From Phytohabitans suffuscus (GTDB lineage Bacteria; Actinomycetota; Actinomycetes; Mycobacteriales; Micromonosporaceae): DNA of 64,000 nucleotides. Position numbers and translations under genes: made by a program. The notes under the pieces were generated by a model, which was not told where the DNA came from, ran no database searches, and was given only the letters and a program-made list of their open reading frames with translations. The stretch lies in contig NZ_AP022871.1 in assembly GCF_011764565.1 (NCBI RefSeq), positions 4,030,320 to 4,094,319 on the forward strand. The letters are read 5' to 3'. The first letter of the stretch is position 1. Each line of letters starts with the position of its first letter. Below, piece after piece: positions 1 through 8,764 of this stretch.

Positions 1-1167
1 CGCCAGGCCACCCGCTCGCAGGGCGCCACGGAGATCTACCCGCTGGCCGTCTTCGCGATCGCCGGCATGATGCTCTTCGTCGCCGCGAACGACCTGCTGA
101 CCATGTTCGTGGCGCTGGAGGTCTTCTCGCTGCCGCTGTACCTGCTGTGCGCGCTCGCCCGCCGGCGCCGCCTGCTCAGCCAGGAGGCCGCGCTGAAGTA
201 CTTCCTGCTCGGCGCGTACGCCTCGGCGTTCTTCCTCTTCGGCGTCGCCCTGGTGTACGGCTTCGCGGGCGGCGTCCAGTTCGGCACGATCCACGACGCG
301 GTGCGCGAGTCGACGCAGAGCACCATCCTGCTGTACGGCGGTATCGCGCTGATCGCCATCGGCCTGCTCTTCAAGGCCGCCGCGGCGCCGTTCCACGTCT
401 GGACGCCGGACGTCTACCAGGGTGCCCCGACGCCGATCACCGGCCTGATGGCGGCCTGCACGAAGGTCGCCGCGTTCGGCGCGCTGCTCCGCGTCCTCTA
501 CGTCGCCTTCGACGGGGCGGCGTGGGACTACACTCCGGTGCTCGGCGCGATCGCGGTGCTCACGATGCTGGTCGGCGCGGTCCTGGCGGTCACCCAGACC
601 GACATCAAGCGGCTGCTCGCCTACTCGTCGATCGCCAACGCCGGCTACCTGCTGGTCGGCGTGCTGGCGCTCTCCAAGGAGGGCCTGGCCAGCACGATGT
701 TCTACCTCGTCGCGTACGGCTTCACCGTGATCGCCGCGTTCGCCGTGGTCACGCTGGTGCGGGACGCCGACGGGGAGGCCACCCACCTGTCCCGCTGGGC
801 CGGGCTGGGCCGCCGCTCGCCGCTCTTCGCCGGCCTCTTCACGTTCATCCTGCTGGCGTTCGCGGGCATCCCACTGACCAGTGGCTTCATCGCGAAGTTC
901 GCGGTCTTCGGGGCGGCCCTCGACTCCGGCGAGGCGTGGCTGGTGATCTTCGGCGTGATCACGAGCATGCTGCTCGCGTTCCCGTACCTGCGCGTGGTGG
1001 TCATGATGTGGCTCTCCGAGCCCGGCGAGAGCACCCCGACGGTGTCGATTCCCGGCGGCCTGACCGCGGCCGCCCTCATGATCGGCGTCGTCGCCACCCT
1101 GGTCCTCGGCGTCGCCCCGGCACCGCTGCTGGACCTGACCACCAACGCGGCAGAGTTCGTCCGCTAG
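1..1167 (+). CDS. nuoN: NADH-quinone oxidoreductase subunit N (5' truncated)
   Basis: C-terminal part of NuoN, one of the antiporter-like membrane subunits of respiratory complex I that couple quinone reduction to proton transfer. The reading frame is open from base 1, so the start lies outside the window; about 388 residues are present. The segment is almost entirely hydrophobic helices. It includes FKAAAAPFHVWTPDVYQGAP, the conserved TM-helix/loop with a buried lysine, and later TQTDIKRLLAYSSIANAGY, typical of the Nuo L/M/N family. The stop is at 1165. It is the last gene of a nuo operon, as usual, followed about 100 bp later by an isoprenoid synthase that could feed menaquinone side-chain synthesis. 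Identification is secure. Confidence 0.95.
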   Translation, partial: RQATRSQGATEIYPLAVFAIAGMMLFVAANDLLTMFVALEVFSLPLYLLCALARRRRLLSQEAALKYFLLGAYASAFFLFGVALVYGFAGGVQFGTIHDAVRESTQSTILLYGGIALIAIGLLFKAAAAPFHVWTPDVYQGAPTPITGLMAACTKVAAFGALLRVLYVAFDGAAWDYTPVLGAIAVLTMLVGAVLAVTQTDIKRLLAYSSIANAGYLLVGVLALSKEGLASTMFYLVAYGFTVIAAFAVVTLVRDADGEATHLSRWAGLGRRSPLFAGLFTFILLAFAGIPLTSGFIAKFAVFGAALDSGEAWLVIFGVITSMLLAFPYLRVVVMMWLSEPGESTPTVSIPGGLTAAALMIGVVATLVLGVAPAPLLDLTTNAAEFVR

Positions 1168-1271
1168 CGAGCTGGCGCCGCACGAGCGAGCGAGCGACCA
1201 GGCACTGTGAGGAAGGTCCTGTAGCGCTCCCTGCCACACCGGCCGTCCGGGTGGTGTGGCATCGTGGGTGC

Positions 1272-2292
1272 GTGGGCGGGGCGCAGGGTACGGGCGGATT
1301 AACGTCGATCGGGCTCGATTTCATCGATCCCGCTCTTGAGGCTTCGGTGCGGCAGACGCTGACCGTGGTCGAAGAGGAGCTGAGGGTCGGCGTGAAGAGC
1401 GCGGATCCCTTCGTGACCGAGGCTGCACTTCACCTCGTCGATGCCGGGGGCAAGCGGTTCCGCCCCCTTCTCGTGGCGCTCGCCGCCCACTTCGGCGACC
1501 CGCGTTCCCCCTCGTGGTGCCGGCCGCGGTGGTGATGGAGCTCACCCACCTGGCCACGCTGTACCACGACGACGTGATGGACGAGGCGCCCGTGCGACGC
1601 GGCGCCCCCAGCGCCAACTCCCGCTGGACCAACTCGGTCGCCATCCTGGTCGGTGACTATCTTTTCGCCCGCGCCGCCGACATCGCCGCCGAGCTGGGCC
1701 CGGAGGCGGTCCGGCTGCAGGCGCGCACGTTCGCCCGCTTGGTGCACGGCCAGATCGCCGAGACGGTCGGCCCCGCGACGAGGACCCGGTCGCCCACTAC
1801 CTCGAGGTCATCGCGGAGAAGACCGGGTCGTTGATCGCGACGTCCGCGCGGTTCGGGGGGATGTTCGGCGGCGCGACGCCCGAGCGCATCGAGGCCCTCG
1901 CCGGATACGGCGAGACGATCGGCGTGGCGTTCCAGCTCTCCGACGACCTGCTCGACATCGCCTCCGACACCACCCAGTCCGGCAAGACGCCCGGCACCGA
2001 CCTGCGTGAAGGGGTGCCCACGCTCCCGGTGCTGTACGCGCTGGCCTCCGACGACGCCGACGCCGCGTCGACCCGCCTCCGCGAGATCCTGTCCGCCGGC
2101 CCGGTCACCGACGACACACTGCACGCCGAGGCGCTGGGCCTGCTGCGCGAGTCGCCGGCCCTGAAGCGGGCCCGCGAGACGGTCCGGACCTACGCCGAAG
2201 ACGCTCGCTCACGGCTGGCCCCGCTGCCGCACAGCTCCGCGAAGCTCGCTCTTGAGTCGCTGTGCGACTTCATCGCCGACCGTACGAACTGA
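1272..2292 (+). CDS. Polyprenyl diphosphate synthase (two apparent frameshifts)
   Basis: Trans-type isoprenyl diphosphate synthase, probably making the long-chain prenyl tail of menaquinone. The first aspartate-rich motif is YHDDVMDEA and the second is FQLSDDLLDIASD; GGKRFRP, which binds the homoallylic substrate, is also present. The protein reads in three frames. Adding one C to the C5 run near 1506–1510 and one to the C4 run near 1773–1776 restores about 340 residues, the normal family length, so assembly errors are more likely than gene loss. GTG at 1272 is the best start by homology (VGGAQG...), but the ribosome-binding site is weak. A TTA leucine codon lies at 1299–1301, rare in such genomes. 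Chain length cannot be told from sequence alone. Confidence 0.85.
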
Positions 2293-2760
2293 GCTGATCG
2301 CCCCTCTGTGACGGAATTTTTTCGTGGTGGCGCAGATCACTCCGAAGATGTCACACAACGACGCATGTGCCGCCGCCAATGTGGGCGTCGCGCGCTTCGA
2401 CGCATCGCCCGGCGCGTCGAAACCGGTGTCGAAACCACCAGCGCGGCGCGGGGCCCCGGCTGCCCGTCCGTGTCCGATCGGCGGTGCCCGCAAACCCGAT
2501 CAACAGCCTGGCCGGCTCTGGGCTGGAAAATGACATGCGCCCGAACGGGCGGATGTCGAACGTGGACGGGAAGAAAATTCAATCTGCAAAACGCGAAGAT
2601 CGAATGTGGACATAAGCCTCCGAAAAACGGGGTAAACCAACGCAACGTGGCGCCCCGCCCACCGTGGGTCGCCGTACATCCGATGCCTTCGATCCGAACG
2701 GGCATTTCGCTCTCGGGCGGTTTTTCATATGGTGTAAGTCCCCGGCCGGCGGAGGTGGTT
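2293..2760. other. Intergenic region without a recognisable gene
   Basis: No convincing coding sequence is seen in these 468 bp. The stretch 2565–2640 is locally AT-richer than its surroundings and may hold a promoter for the downstream IclR-type gene. GGAGGT at 2751–2756 is its ribosome-binding site. Confidence 0.5.
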
Positions 2761-3541
2761 GTGCGCGACCCCTTGGCGGAACCTTCGGATCTGATCCGTA
2801 GCGTCTCGCGTGCGCTGCGTGTCCTGGAGGCGGTCGGCAGGGCCCTCGGGGCCTGACAGTCAAGCAGATCGCGCGCCGGTGCGAGCTGACGGTCGCCACG
2901 ACCTATCACCTGGTGCGCACTCTGGCGTACGAGGGCTACGTGATCCGGCGCGAAGACGGCACCTACATCGTGGGCCTTGAGGTGGCCGACCGCTACCGCG
3001 AGCTTGTGGCGGCGTTCCGCGGCCCGGCGTCGGTCGGCGAGTCCCTGCGCCGCGCCGCGATGGAGACCGGCTACAGCCACTACGTGGGCCGCTTCGTAGG
3101 CGGCCGCGTGGCGATCACCGCGTCCGCGGACGGCCCCGCTCGCCATACCTGGAGGATCTGGCCCCCGGCTTCGACGACGGCGCGCACGCCACGGCGCTGG
3201 GAAAGGCCCTCCTGTCCACGCTGACGCCCGATCAGCGCTTCAGGTACCTCAAGGAGTGGGGTATGCGGGCGTTCACCGCTCAGACCCTCACCACGCCCGA
3301 GGCATTCGAAGCCGACCTGGCCGCCGGCGACCGGCGCGGCATGCAGCTGGAGATGGGCCAGTACCGGCAGGGCCTCGGCTGCGCGGCCGTGCTCGTCAGC
3401 TCCGACAAGGACATGGAGCGCCGCGTGGTGCTGGCGTGCGCGATGCCCGCGGCCGAGCTGATGACGACCGCCCGCGTGGTCCGCAACCGCCTGGCCGCCG
3501 TCGCCAAGGAGCTCTCCGACGCGATGGCCGCCGAACCATAG
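2761..3541 (+). CDS. IclR-family transcriptional regulator (two apparent frameshifts)
   Basis: DNA-binding regulator of the IclR family: an N-terminal winged helix-turn-helix (LTVKQIARRCELTVATTYHL, then LAYEGYVIRR) followed by the effector-binding domain ending in ARVVRNRLAAVAKELSDAM. GTG at 2761 is preceded by GGAGGT at 2751–2756. The product is split over three frames. One extra C in the CCC run near 2840 and one in the CCCC run near 3135 would give a continuous protein of about 260 residues, the usual family length. Both breaks are single-base losses in C runs, so the gene is probably intact in the organism. No obvious target operon adjoins it; a repeat-rich, gene-free region follows. The effector is unknown. 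Confidence 0.8.
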
Positions 3542-3547
3542 AGTTCC

Positions 3548-3606
3548 GAGCTACCGCGACGTCCGCCGTGGTCCAGACCGTTGCTCCCGCGGCCTCACCC
3601 TCCGCG
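3548..3606 (+). repeat. Dispersed repeat family A, copy 1
   Basis: 59-bp intergenic repeat beginning GAGCTACCGCGACGTCC and ending CTCACCCTCCGCG, around an imperfect GGTCCAGACC centre (a perfect GGTCCGGACC palindrome in other copies). Other copies are at 4951–5008 (minus), 16657–16715, 26079–26138 and 35864–35920 (minus). Partial copies are at 16819–16858, 17028–17054, 27140–27165 and 27342–27379. Confidence 0.8.
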
Positions 3607-4180
3607 TCATCACAAACCCAACCCCACGCGCTGCTCCGCTCAGGCCGGCGAGTCTGTCCACAGTGGTCTCTGCGGGGCCGGCCGCTTTCGCCGGGCTTGT
3701 CGCTCATCTCAGCCGCTGGAGACCGCGCTCCTCGATGGGCCCGCCCCACGCACGGGCAGCGACGCCATGGTTTGTCTTCATCCGCCAGCGGATTGCCCGG
3801 GGGTGGACGACTCGCGTCACGGCACCCCACCGACGGGAACAAAACAGGCGATTTCGGCGGCAACGCCGCCTCCACACGCCACTCCCGTCGCCGGCCGAGG
3901 TCGCGCCGGTGATCGAGGCGGGCTTGCGGTAGATCGTGGTATGAACCCACCCTCATAGGAATCTGCTGGCGAGTTCGAGGATTGCTGTGACCTGCGGAAA
4001 CGCGGCCGGGAGTATCGCTGATACACGCGTCTCCGGCCGCCGGGTCGCCGCCGCGTCTCTCCAGGGATCCCTCAAGGTCTGTCCACAATGGCCTGTGCGG
4101 CTGGTTGCTTTCTGGCGATCTGTCCACTGGCGTGGGGTCCGAGACCACGGCTCATGGTCCACGCACACGGACTTTCAGCG

Positions 4181-4227
4181 GATCGTGGTACGGATCCGCC
4201 CTCTGGGGGCTGTTTCATACCACGATC
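4181..4227. repeat. Family B palindrome, internal copy 1
   Basis: 47-bp imperfect palindrome starting GATCGTGGTACGG and ending CATACCACGATC. It can fold into a hairpin and lies inside the putative 536-bp element. Confidence 0.7.
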
Positions 4228-4346
4228 CGCTGGGACCGTGCCGTCGCTCACGGATCTGACGTGACCGACGACACCGGCCGGACCCGTCCCAGGATCGAAG
4301 TCCCACGGGGCCCTTGATCGACATCGACGACGGCAGACTCCGGATA

Positions 4347-4394
4347 GATCGTGGTACACAGCCGCACCTGAAACAACAGCCAGCTACCACGATC
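4347..4394. repeat. Family B palindrome, internal copy 2
   Basis: 48-bp imperfect palindrome starting GATCGTGGTACACAG and ending AGCTACCACGATC. Its flanks resemble the reverse complement of those around 26677–26723. Confidence 0.7.
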
Positions 4395-4779
4395 CGCGCC
4401 TCGGGCCGATCCCAGAACCTTGACCACGGAAAAGGGGCGGCCACCAGGCGGACATTTCGGCAGGTCATGGGCCTGCCTTAATTAGCCAGCAGAGTCTCAT
4501 AGGGGCGGTTCTGTACCACGATCCGCCGGAACCGGTCCCCGACCTCTTGTCACAAGCAGGCAAATCGGAGGAAAGCGGGTCGGCTGCACAGGACACAGTG
4601 GACACGCCCGGGATCCTGAGCCCCTAAGGGCTCTGTGGAGCTGCGTGCCCTTTCTGTCCACTGTGCTCACTGCGGCGAGCTGGTTTTTGGCGGTTTGTCG
4701 GGCGCTGAGCCTAGGGCTGCCGGCCACGGCTGGGAGCCACGCGCGGGGCGGCTTCGCCGACGAGTTGCCCGGGCTGCTC

Positions 4780-4832
4780 AGCGGTACAAGAGGTACGTTA
4801 TGCGGCCCGCATAACGTACCTCTTGTACCGCT
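4780..4832. repeat. Perfect 26-bp inverted repeat with 1-bp spacer
   Basis: Arms 4780–4805 and 4807–4832 are exact reverse complements, running from AGCGGTACAAGAGGTACG to TTATGCGG and back, with one C between them. A right-arm-like sequence recurs at 16905–16931 (CCCGCATAACGTGCC...), next to a shorter left-arm remnant. It is far from any gene end, so it is not an ordinary terminator. Confidence 0.8.
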
Positions 4833-4950
4833 GGGGTGCGATCTCCTCTGCCTGGACTTTGCGGGAAGTGGGCAGAATCGGTAGGAAATGGGCCTGCCTC
4901 GCCACCGCGTCGACGTGTCTACAGTGGACTGCGGGTGTGGGTTGTGTTAG

Positions 4951-5008
4951 GCGGAGGGTGAGGCTGCGGGAGCAACGGTCCGGACCACCGCGGACGTCGC
5001 GGTAGCTC
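4951..5008 (-). repeat. Dispersed repeat family A, copy 2 (inverted)
   Basis: Reverse-complement copy of the 59-bp family A repeat, starting GCGGAGGGTGAGGCTGCGGG and ending CGCGGTAGCTC, just downstream of the phosphatase gene end. Confidence 0.8.
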
Positions 5009-5044
5009 AGATCTGGTTCTTGAGCTTGATCCTCGGGAAGGCGA

Positions 5045-5080
5045 AGGGGCGCCCCCGCCGACACACGGAGGGCGCCCCCT
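5045..5080 (-). terminator. Hairpin terminator of the PhoX-type gene
   Basis: GC-rich inverted repeat (AGGGGCGCCC / GGGCGCCCCCT) about 13 bp beyond the stop codon at 5093. There is no clear U tract, as is common in actinomycetes. Confidence 0.55.
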
Positions 5081-5092
5081 ACAAAGAGCCTG

Positions 5093-7227
5093 TCAGCTAC
5101 CGATGGCCTTGCCGTCGAGCCGCCAGGTGACGACCACGCCGGGCTTGGCGTAGTCGCCGTCGGGCCAGGTGGAGGCCGGGGCCTCGACCGAGGCGCCGGT
5201 GATCTCGCCGGGGTGCTGGACCGCGACGAAGACCGACTTGTTGTCGGTGGTGATGAACGGGCCGCAGGTCTCGGCGCCGAACGGCACGGTGAGGAACTGC
5301 TTCAGGTGGCCCCGCTCCGGGCCCTCGACCGGCGTCGCGAAGAGGCCGTCGTTGGTGCCCAGCGCGTTGCCGTCCGTGGAGATCCACAGGTTGCCGGCGC
5401 TGTCGAAGGCGACGTTGTCCGGGCAGGAGATCGGCGAGACCTTGGTCTTGTCGTAGCCGGCGAAGTAGGTCGCCGGGTCGGCCGGGTCGCCGCAGACGAT
5501 CGGGACCGACCAGGTGAAGGTCTCGCTCGTGTGGTCGCCCCTGTCCTCGGCCACTTCGAGGATGTGCCCGTGCCGGTTGGCCGTGCGCGGGTTGGCCTCG
5601 TCGGCCTTGGGGTTGCTGCCGGTGCCCGGTTGGTGTTGTTGGTCAGCGCCACGTAGATCTTGCCGTTGACCGGGTTGGGCTCGACGTCCTCGGGGCGGTC
5701 CATCTTGGTCGCGCCGACGGCGTCACCGGCGAGGCGGGTGAACGTGAGCACCTCGGCGGCCGTCATGCCGGGCACGTACGACCTGTCGCCGCGCACCAGC
5801 GGGATCCACCGGCCGGTGCCGTTGAAGGCGCCGTCGGAGGGGAGCGTGCCGGAGCCGTCGATCTCGCTGGCGCTGGTGTAGTCGAGCTTCGCCACGTACA
5901 GCGTGCCGGACTCCAGCAGCGTCAGGTTGTGCTCGCGGGCCTGCCACGAGTTGCCCGGCTTGAACTTCTTGTCCGTCACGAACTTGTACAGGTAGTCGAA
6001 GCGCTCGTCGTCGCCCATGTACGCCGCGACGTGGCCGCTCTTGGCCACGATCACGTTGGCGCCCTCGTGCTTGAAGCGGCCCATCGCGGTGTGCTTGCGC
6101 GGCTTGGCTTCCGGGTCGAACGGGTCGAGCTCGACGATCCAGCCGAAGCGGTTGGCCTCGTTGGGGTGCTTGGCGAGGTCGAAGCGCTCGTCGGCACGGT
6201 CCCACTTGCGGCTGTCGGACGTGTAGCGGGCGGTGGTGCTGATGCCGTACCGGGCCAGCTTCGGCTTGTCGGCCTCGGGCACGCCGTCGCCGCCGACGAA
6301 GTACTGGTTGAAGTTCTCCTCGCCGCTCAGGATCGTGCCCCACGGCGTGACGCCACCGGCGCAGTTGTTGAGCGTGCCGATGGCGACCTTGCCGCGCGGG
6401 TCGGCGGCGGTCTTCAGGTACGCCGAGCCGGCGACCGGGCCGGTGAAGTCGAACCGGGTCGCCAGCGCGGTGATCCGGCGGTTGTACTTGCGGGCGCCGC
6501 GGGTGACCGGCTTCCACTCACCGGTCTCGCCGACCCGCTCCAGCTCCACGACGGAGAGGCCGTGGGCGGCGATCGCCACCCGCAGCTGCTCCACCGTGAG
6601 CGCGTCGAGCGTGGTGAAGCCCGGAAACATCAGGTTTTCGTTGGTGTACTCGTGGTTGACGACCAGCAGGGCGCGGTCGCCCTTTTTGTCCAGCGGCAGC
6701 ACCGCGACGAAGTCGTTGTTGTACCCGAACTGCTTCGACTGGGCGTACGCCGTCTGCCGGTTGAGGTTGAACGCCGGCGCGTCGGGCTCCACCGGGTCGC
6801 CCCAGTGCAGGACGACCGAGTGGTCGTAGCCGTTGGGCACCACGAAGTTGTCGAGCCGGTTGGGCGGGATCGGGCTGAACGTGAGCGCCTTGGGGGCACC
6901 GCCCTTGCGGGCCGTGGCGGCGTTGACGTCCGGTGCCGCACCGTTGCCACCCGGCGCGGCCAGCGCCGGTGCCGCGGAAGCCGCTCCGGCGCCCGCGAAG
7001 CCGAGCACGAGGGCGCCGACGGCGCCGGCCCGCACTACGCCCCGGCGGGACACCTCGGCCTGGACGACGTCGCCGAAGTACGGGTTGTCCGACTCGTTCG
7101 GCACGGGGTGGTCGCACGCGTTTCCGCAGCGGTACATGCACGTCATCGCGCTGCGTCCGGTGTGGCTTTGGCCGAGTCCCGCGTGGCTTTGGCCGAGCAA
7201 TGGAAGCAATCGCGGTCGGTCGCTCAT
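5093..7227 (-). CDS. Secreted PhoX/DUF839-family phosphatase (one apparent frameshift)
   Basis: PhoX-like alkaline phosphatase family (DUF839), expected to hydrolyse phosphate esters outside the membrane using metal cofactors. The N-terminus carries the cysteine motif TCMYRCGNACDHPVPN common in actinobacterial members. A Tat signal, SRRGVVRAGAVGALVLG, and an Ala-rich cleavage region follow; Tat export suits a cofactor-loaded enzyme. The body contains SGEENFNQYF and the family ending DNVAFDSAGNLWISTDG. ATG at 7227 is preceded by GAGGAGG at a good distance. The frame breaks near 5622; one extra G in a GGG run (minus strand) restores about 711 residues, the usual length. It diverges from an ECF sigma gene, which may control it. 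Confidence 0.88.
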
Positions 7228-7387
7228 GAAGAAGAGCCTCCTCGCTGGTTGTTGCGTGCTCGGGAGGGCCGCGCCGACCTCTGGCCGCGGTCGAGAGAGC
7301 ACGCTCGCCGGACGCTAAAAGGAGCCCATGAGCGCTGCTCAGCCCCGGCATTAACGGCAGGTGAACACCGCCGTGACCGGCCAGAAG

Positions 7388-7415
7388 TGAACCGTCCGGC
7401 CGATCCCTGCGTAAG
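7388..7415 (+). promoter_or_regulatory. Candidate ECF-type promoter of the sigma/anti-sigma pair
   Basis: TGAACC (7388–7393), 16 bp, then CGTAAG (7410–7415), placed 26 bp before the TTG start. The AAC-type -35 and CGT-type -10 resemble ECF promoters, including the TGAACC box of SigL-type factors, so autoregulation is plausible. Confidence 0.4.
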
Positions 7416-7441
7416 ACTGGTCGAAAGGAGGCCGGGGTGGC

Positions 7442-7957
7442 TTGACCGACCAGGATGCCCAGTTGCTGCGCGCGTTGCAGGACGAGCACGGCGACGCACT
7501 TTTCGCTCACGCCCTCCGGCTGGCCGGGGGCGACCGGCAACGAGCCGAAGATCTGGTGCAGGAGACGCTGCTGCGCGCGTGGCGGCATCCCGAGGCACTG
7601 GATCCGCAACGCGGCTCGGTGCGGGCATGGTTGTTCACCACCGCGCGCAACCTGGCAATCGACGCGTGGCGGCGGCGTGCCGCCCGGGTCGGGGAGATCG
7701 TCACGGATGAGCTGCCCGAGCCGCCGCCCGCGGTGGACGAGGCAGACCGGGCGGTCGAGGCGTGGACCGTGGCCGAGGCGCTCGGGCGGCTCTCCGCGTC
7801 GCACCGCGAGGTGCTCGTGGAGTGCTTCTACGAGGGCCGATCCGTCGCGGAAGCGTCGACCCGGCTCGGTGTCCCGCCGGGCACGGTGAAGTCCCGTACG
7901 CACTATGCGCTGCGTTCGCTGCGCCTGGTTCTGGAGGAGATGGGGGTGACGAGATGA
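7442..7957 (+). CDS. ECF RNA polymerase sigma factor (SigK/SigL-like)
   Basis: Extracytoplasmic-function sigma-70 factor of 171 residues. Region 2 spans roughly residues 15–85 (AEDLVQETLLRAWRHPE, WLFTTARNLAIDAWRRR). Region 4 spans roughly 115–165 (LGRLSASHREVLVECFYEGR, then the helix-turn-helix with GVPPGTVKSRTHYALRSLR). The start is TTG at 7442, with AAAGGAGG at 7424–7431 ten bases upstream. The stop overlaps the anti-sigma start (ATGA), indicating translational coupling. The divergent PhoX-type phosphatase is a plausible regulon member, though only by position. The signal is unknown. Confidence 0.92.
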   Translation: MTDQDAQLLRALQDEHGDALFAHALRLAGGDRQRAEDLVQETLLRAWRHPEALDPQRGSVRAWLFTTARNLAIDAWRRRAARVGEIVTDELPEPPPAVDEADRAVEAWTVAEALGRLSASHREVLVECFYEGRSVAEASTRLGVPPGTVKSRTHYALRSLRLVLEEMGVTR

Positions 7958-8679
7958 GGTGCGACTACGCGTACGACAGCGGTGCCTACGTGCTCGGCGC
8001 CCTGTCCCCGAGTGAGCGGGCCGCCTACGAGCGCCATCTCGCCGACTGCCCCACCTGCCGCGAGGCGGTCGGTGAGGTGGCCGTGCTGCCGGGTCTGCTG
8101 GGCAGGCTCGACCCGGCCGGTCTGGAGCAGATCGCCTCGGCCCCGTCCGCCGAGTCGCGCATGCCCGACCTGCTCTCGGCCGTCACCGACGCGCGCCGCA
8201 AGGACCGGGCCACGCGGCGGTGGCGTACGGCCGGCTCGATGCTCACCGCCGCCTGCCTCGCCCTCTTCGTCGGCTTCGGCGCGGGCATCCTGCGCGACGG
8301 CAGCTCGGCCGGCACCCAGGGGCCGCCCGTGGCGCAGAGTACGACGCCCGGCCCGGCCGCGCCGCGCATGGTCGCGATGAAGTCGGTCGTGGGCAACATC
8401 CCGGTGACAGCCGAGGTCGGCCTCACGCCGACGAAGGTCGGCACCGAGATCACCATGCACTGCGCGTACCCGGCACACAGCGGCGGGAGCAAGTCGTACA
8501 CGTACCGGCTGTACGCGTGGAACTCCGAGGGCGAGATGGAGGCGATCGGCTCGTGGGCGGTGTCTCCGGGCGACGACGTCGCCTTCACCGGGATCACGAG
8601 CTTCGCCCCCGGTGAGCTGGCCCGGGTGGCGATCACGAAGAAGGACGGCACGCCGCTGCTGGAGTACAAGGTCCCGTAG
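7954..8679 (+). CDS. Membrane anti-sigma factor with zinc-finger domain
   Basis: Anti-sigma factor for the preceding ECF sigma, 241 residues. The N-terminus has the zf-HC2 signature HLADCPTC (His-x3-Cys-x2-Cys) that holds the sigma factor. A single membrane helix lies near residues 90–110 (SMLTAACLALFVGFGAGIL). An extracytoplasmic domain of about 130 residues resembles the C-terminal region of actinobacterial RskA/RslA-like proteins. Release of the sigma factor would follow a signal at the outer domain or loss of zinc. ATG at 7954 overlaps the sigma stop. Confidence 0.9.
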   Translation: MRCDYAYDSGAYVLGALSPSERAAYERHLADCPTCREAVGEVAVLPGLLGRLDPAGLEQIASAPSAESRMPDLLSAVTDARRKDRATRRWRTAGSMLTAACLALFVGFGAGILRDGSSAGTQGPPVAQSTTPGPAAPRMVAMKSVVGNIPVTAEVGLTPTKVGTEITMHCAYPAHSGGSKSYTYRLYAWNSEGEMEAIGSWAVSPGDDVAFTGITSFAPGELARVAITKKDGTPLLEYKVP

Positions 8680-8764
8680 GCCGGGCTCCCGTGCGGCCGG
8701 GCCCGCGGGGCCAGGCTCGGGCGGTCCCGTGCGGCCGGGCTCAGGCGGGCCGTAGGGCCTGGCG

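Larger units (their letters stand above)
3960..4495. mobile_element. Putative MITE-like non-autonomous insertion element, 536 bp
   Basis: The ends are imperfect 15-bp inverted repeats: AATCTGCTGGCGAGT at the left and, read inward on the other strand, ACTCTGCTGGCTAAT at the right (12 of 15 match). It is flanked by the 8-bp direct repeat CTCATAGG and interrupts a 48-bp palindromic repeat whose length is restored exactly by excision. It encodes no transposase and itself contains two family B palindromes (4181–4227, 4347–4394) and one family C motif near 4079. Eight-bp duplications are made by several IS families, so the mobilising family cannot be named. Confidence 0.6.
3932..4523. repeat. 48-bp palindrome (family B) split by an insertion
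   Basis: The left 28 bp (3932–3959, GATCGTGGTATGAACC...) and right 20 bp (4504–4523, ...CTGTACCACGATC) together equal the 48-bp family B palindrome seen intact at 26875–26922. The break lies in the loop. The 8-bp CTCATAGG occurs on both sides of the interrupting DNA (3952–3959 and 4496–4503), as expected for a target-site duplication. Confidence 0.7.
3542..5044. repeat. Gene-free repeat island 1
   Basis: About 1.5 kb with no credible gene. It is built from dispersed short repeats also found near 16.6–17.1, 25.9–27.4 and 35.9 kb: the 59-bp family A, the 48-bp palindrome family B, and a third motif of about 50 bp starting CTGTCCACAGTGG (family C; near 3655, 4079 and 4653, also 16752 and inverted near 27020). 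The part 4290–4440 is similar to the reverse complement of 26630–26790. Small open frames here have no recognisable product or ribosome-binding site. Confidence 0.7.

Noticed and set aside
1272..2292. Polyprenyl synthase and other split genes as pseudogenes or programmed frameshifts
   Set aside because: All breaks are single lost bases in G/C runs, motifs on both sides are intact and lengths become normal after repair; no slippery site plus pseudoknot pattern is shared.
3542..5044. Complete insertion sequence with transposase
   Set aside because: No transposase-like protein in any frame; only a non-autonomous element is supported.
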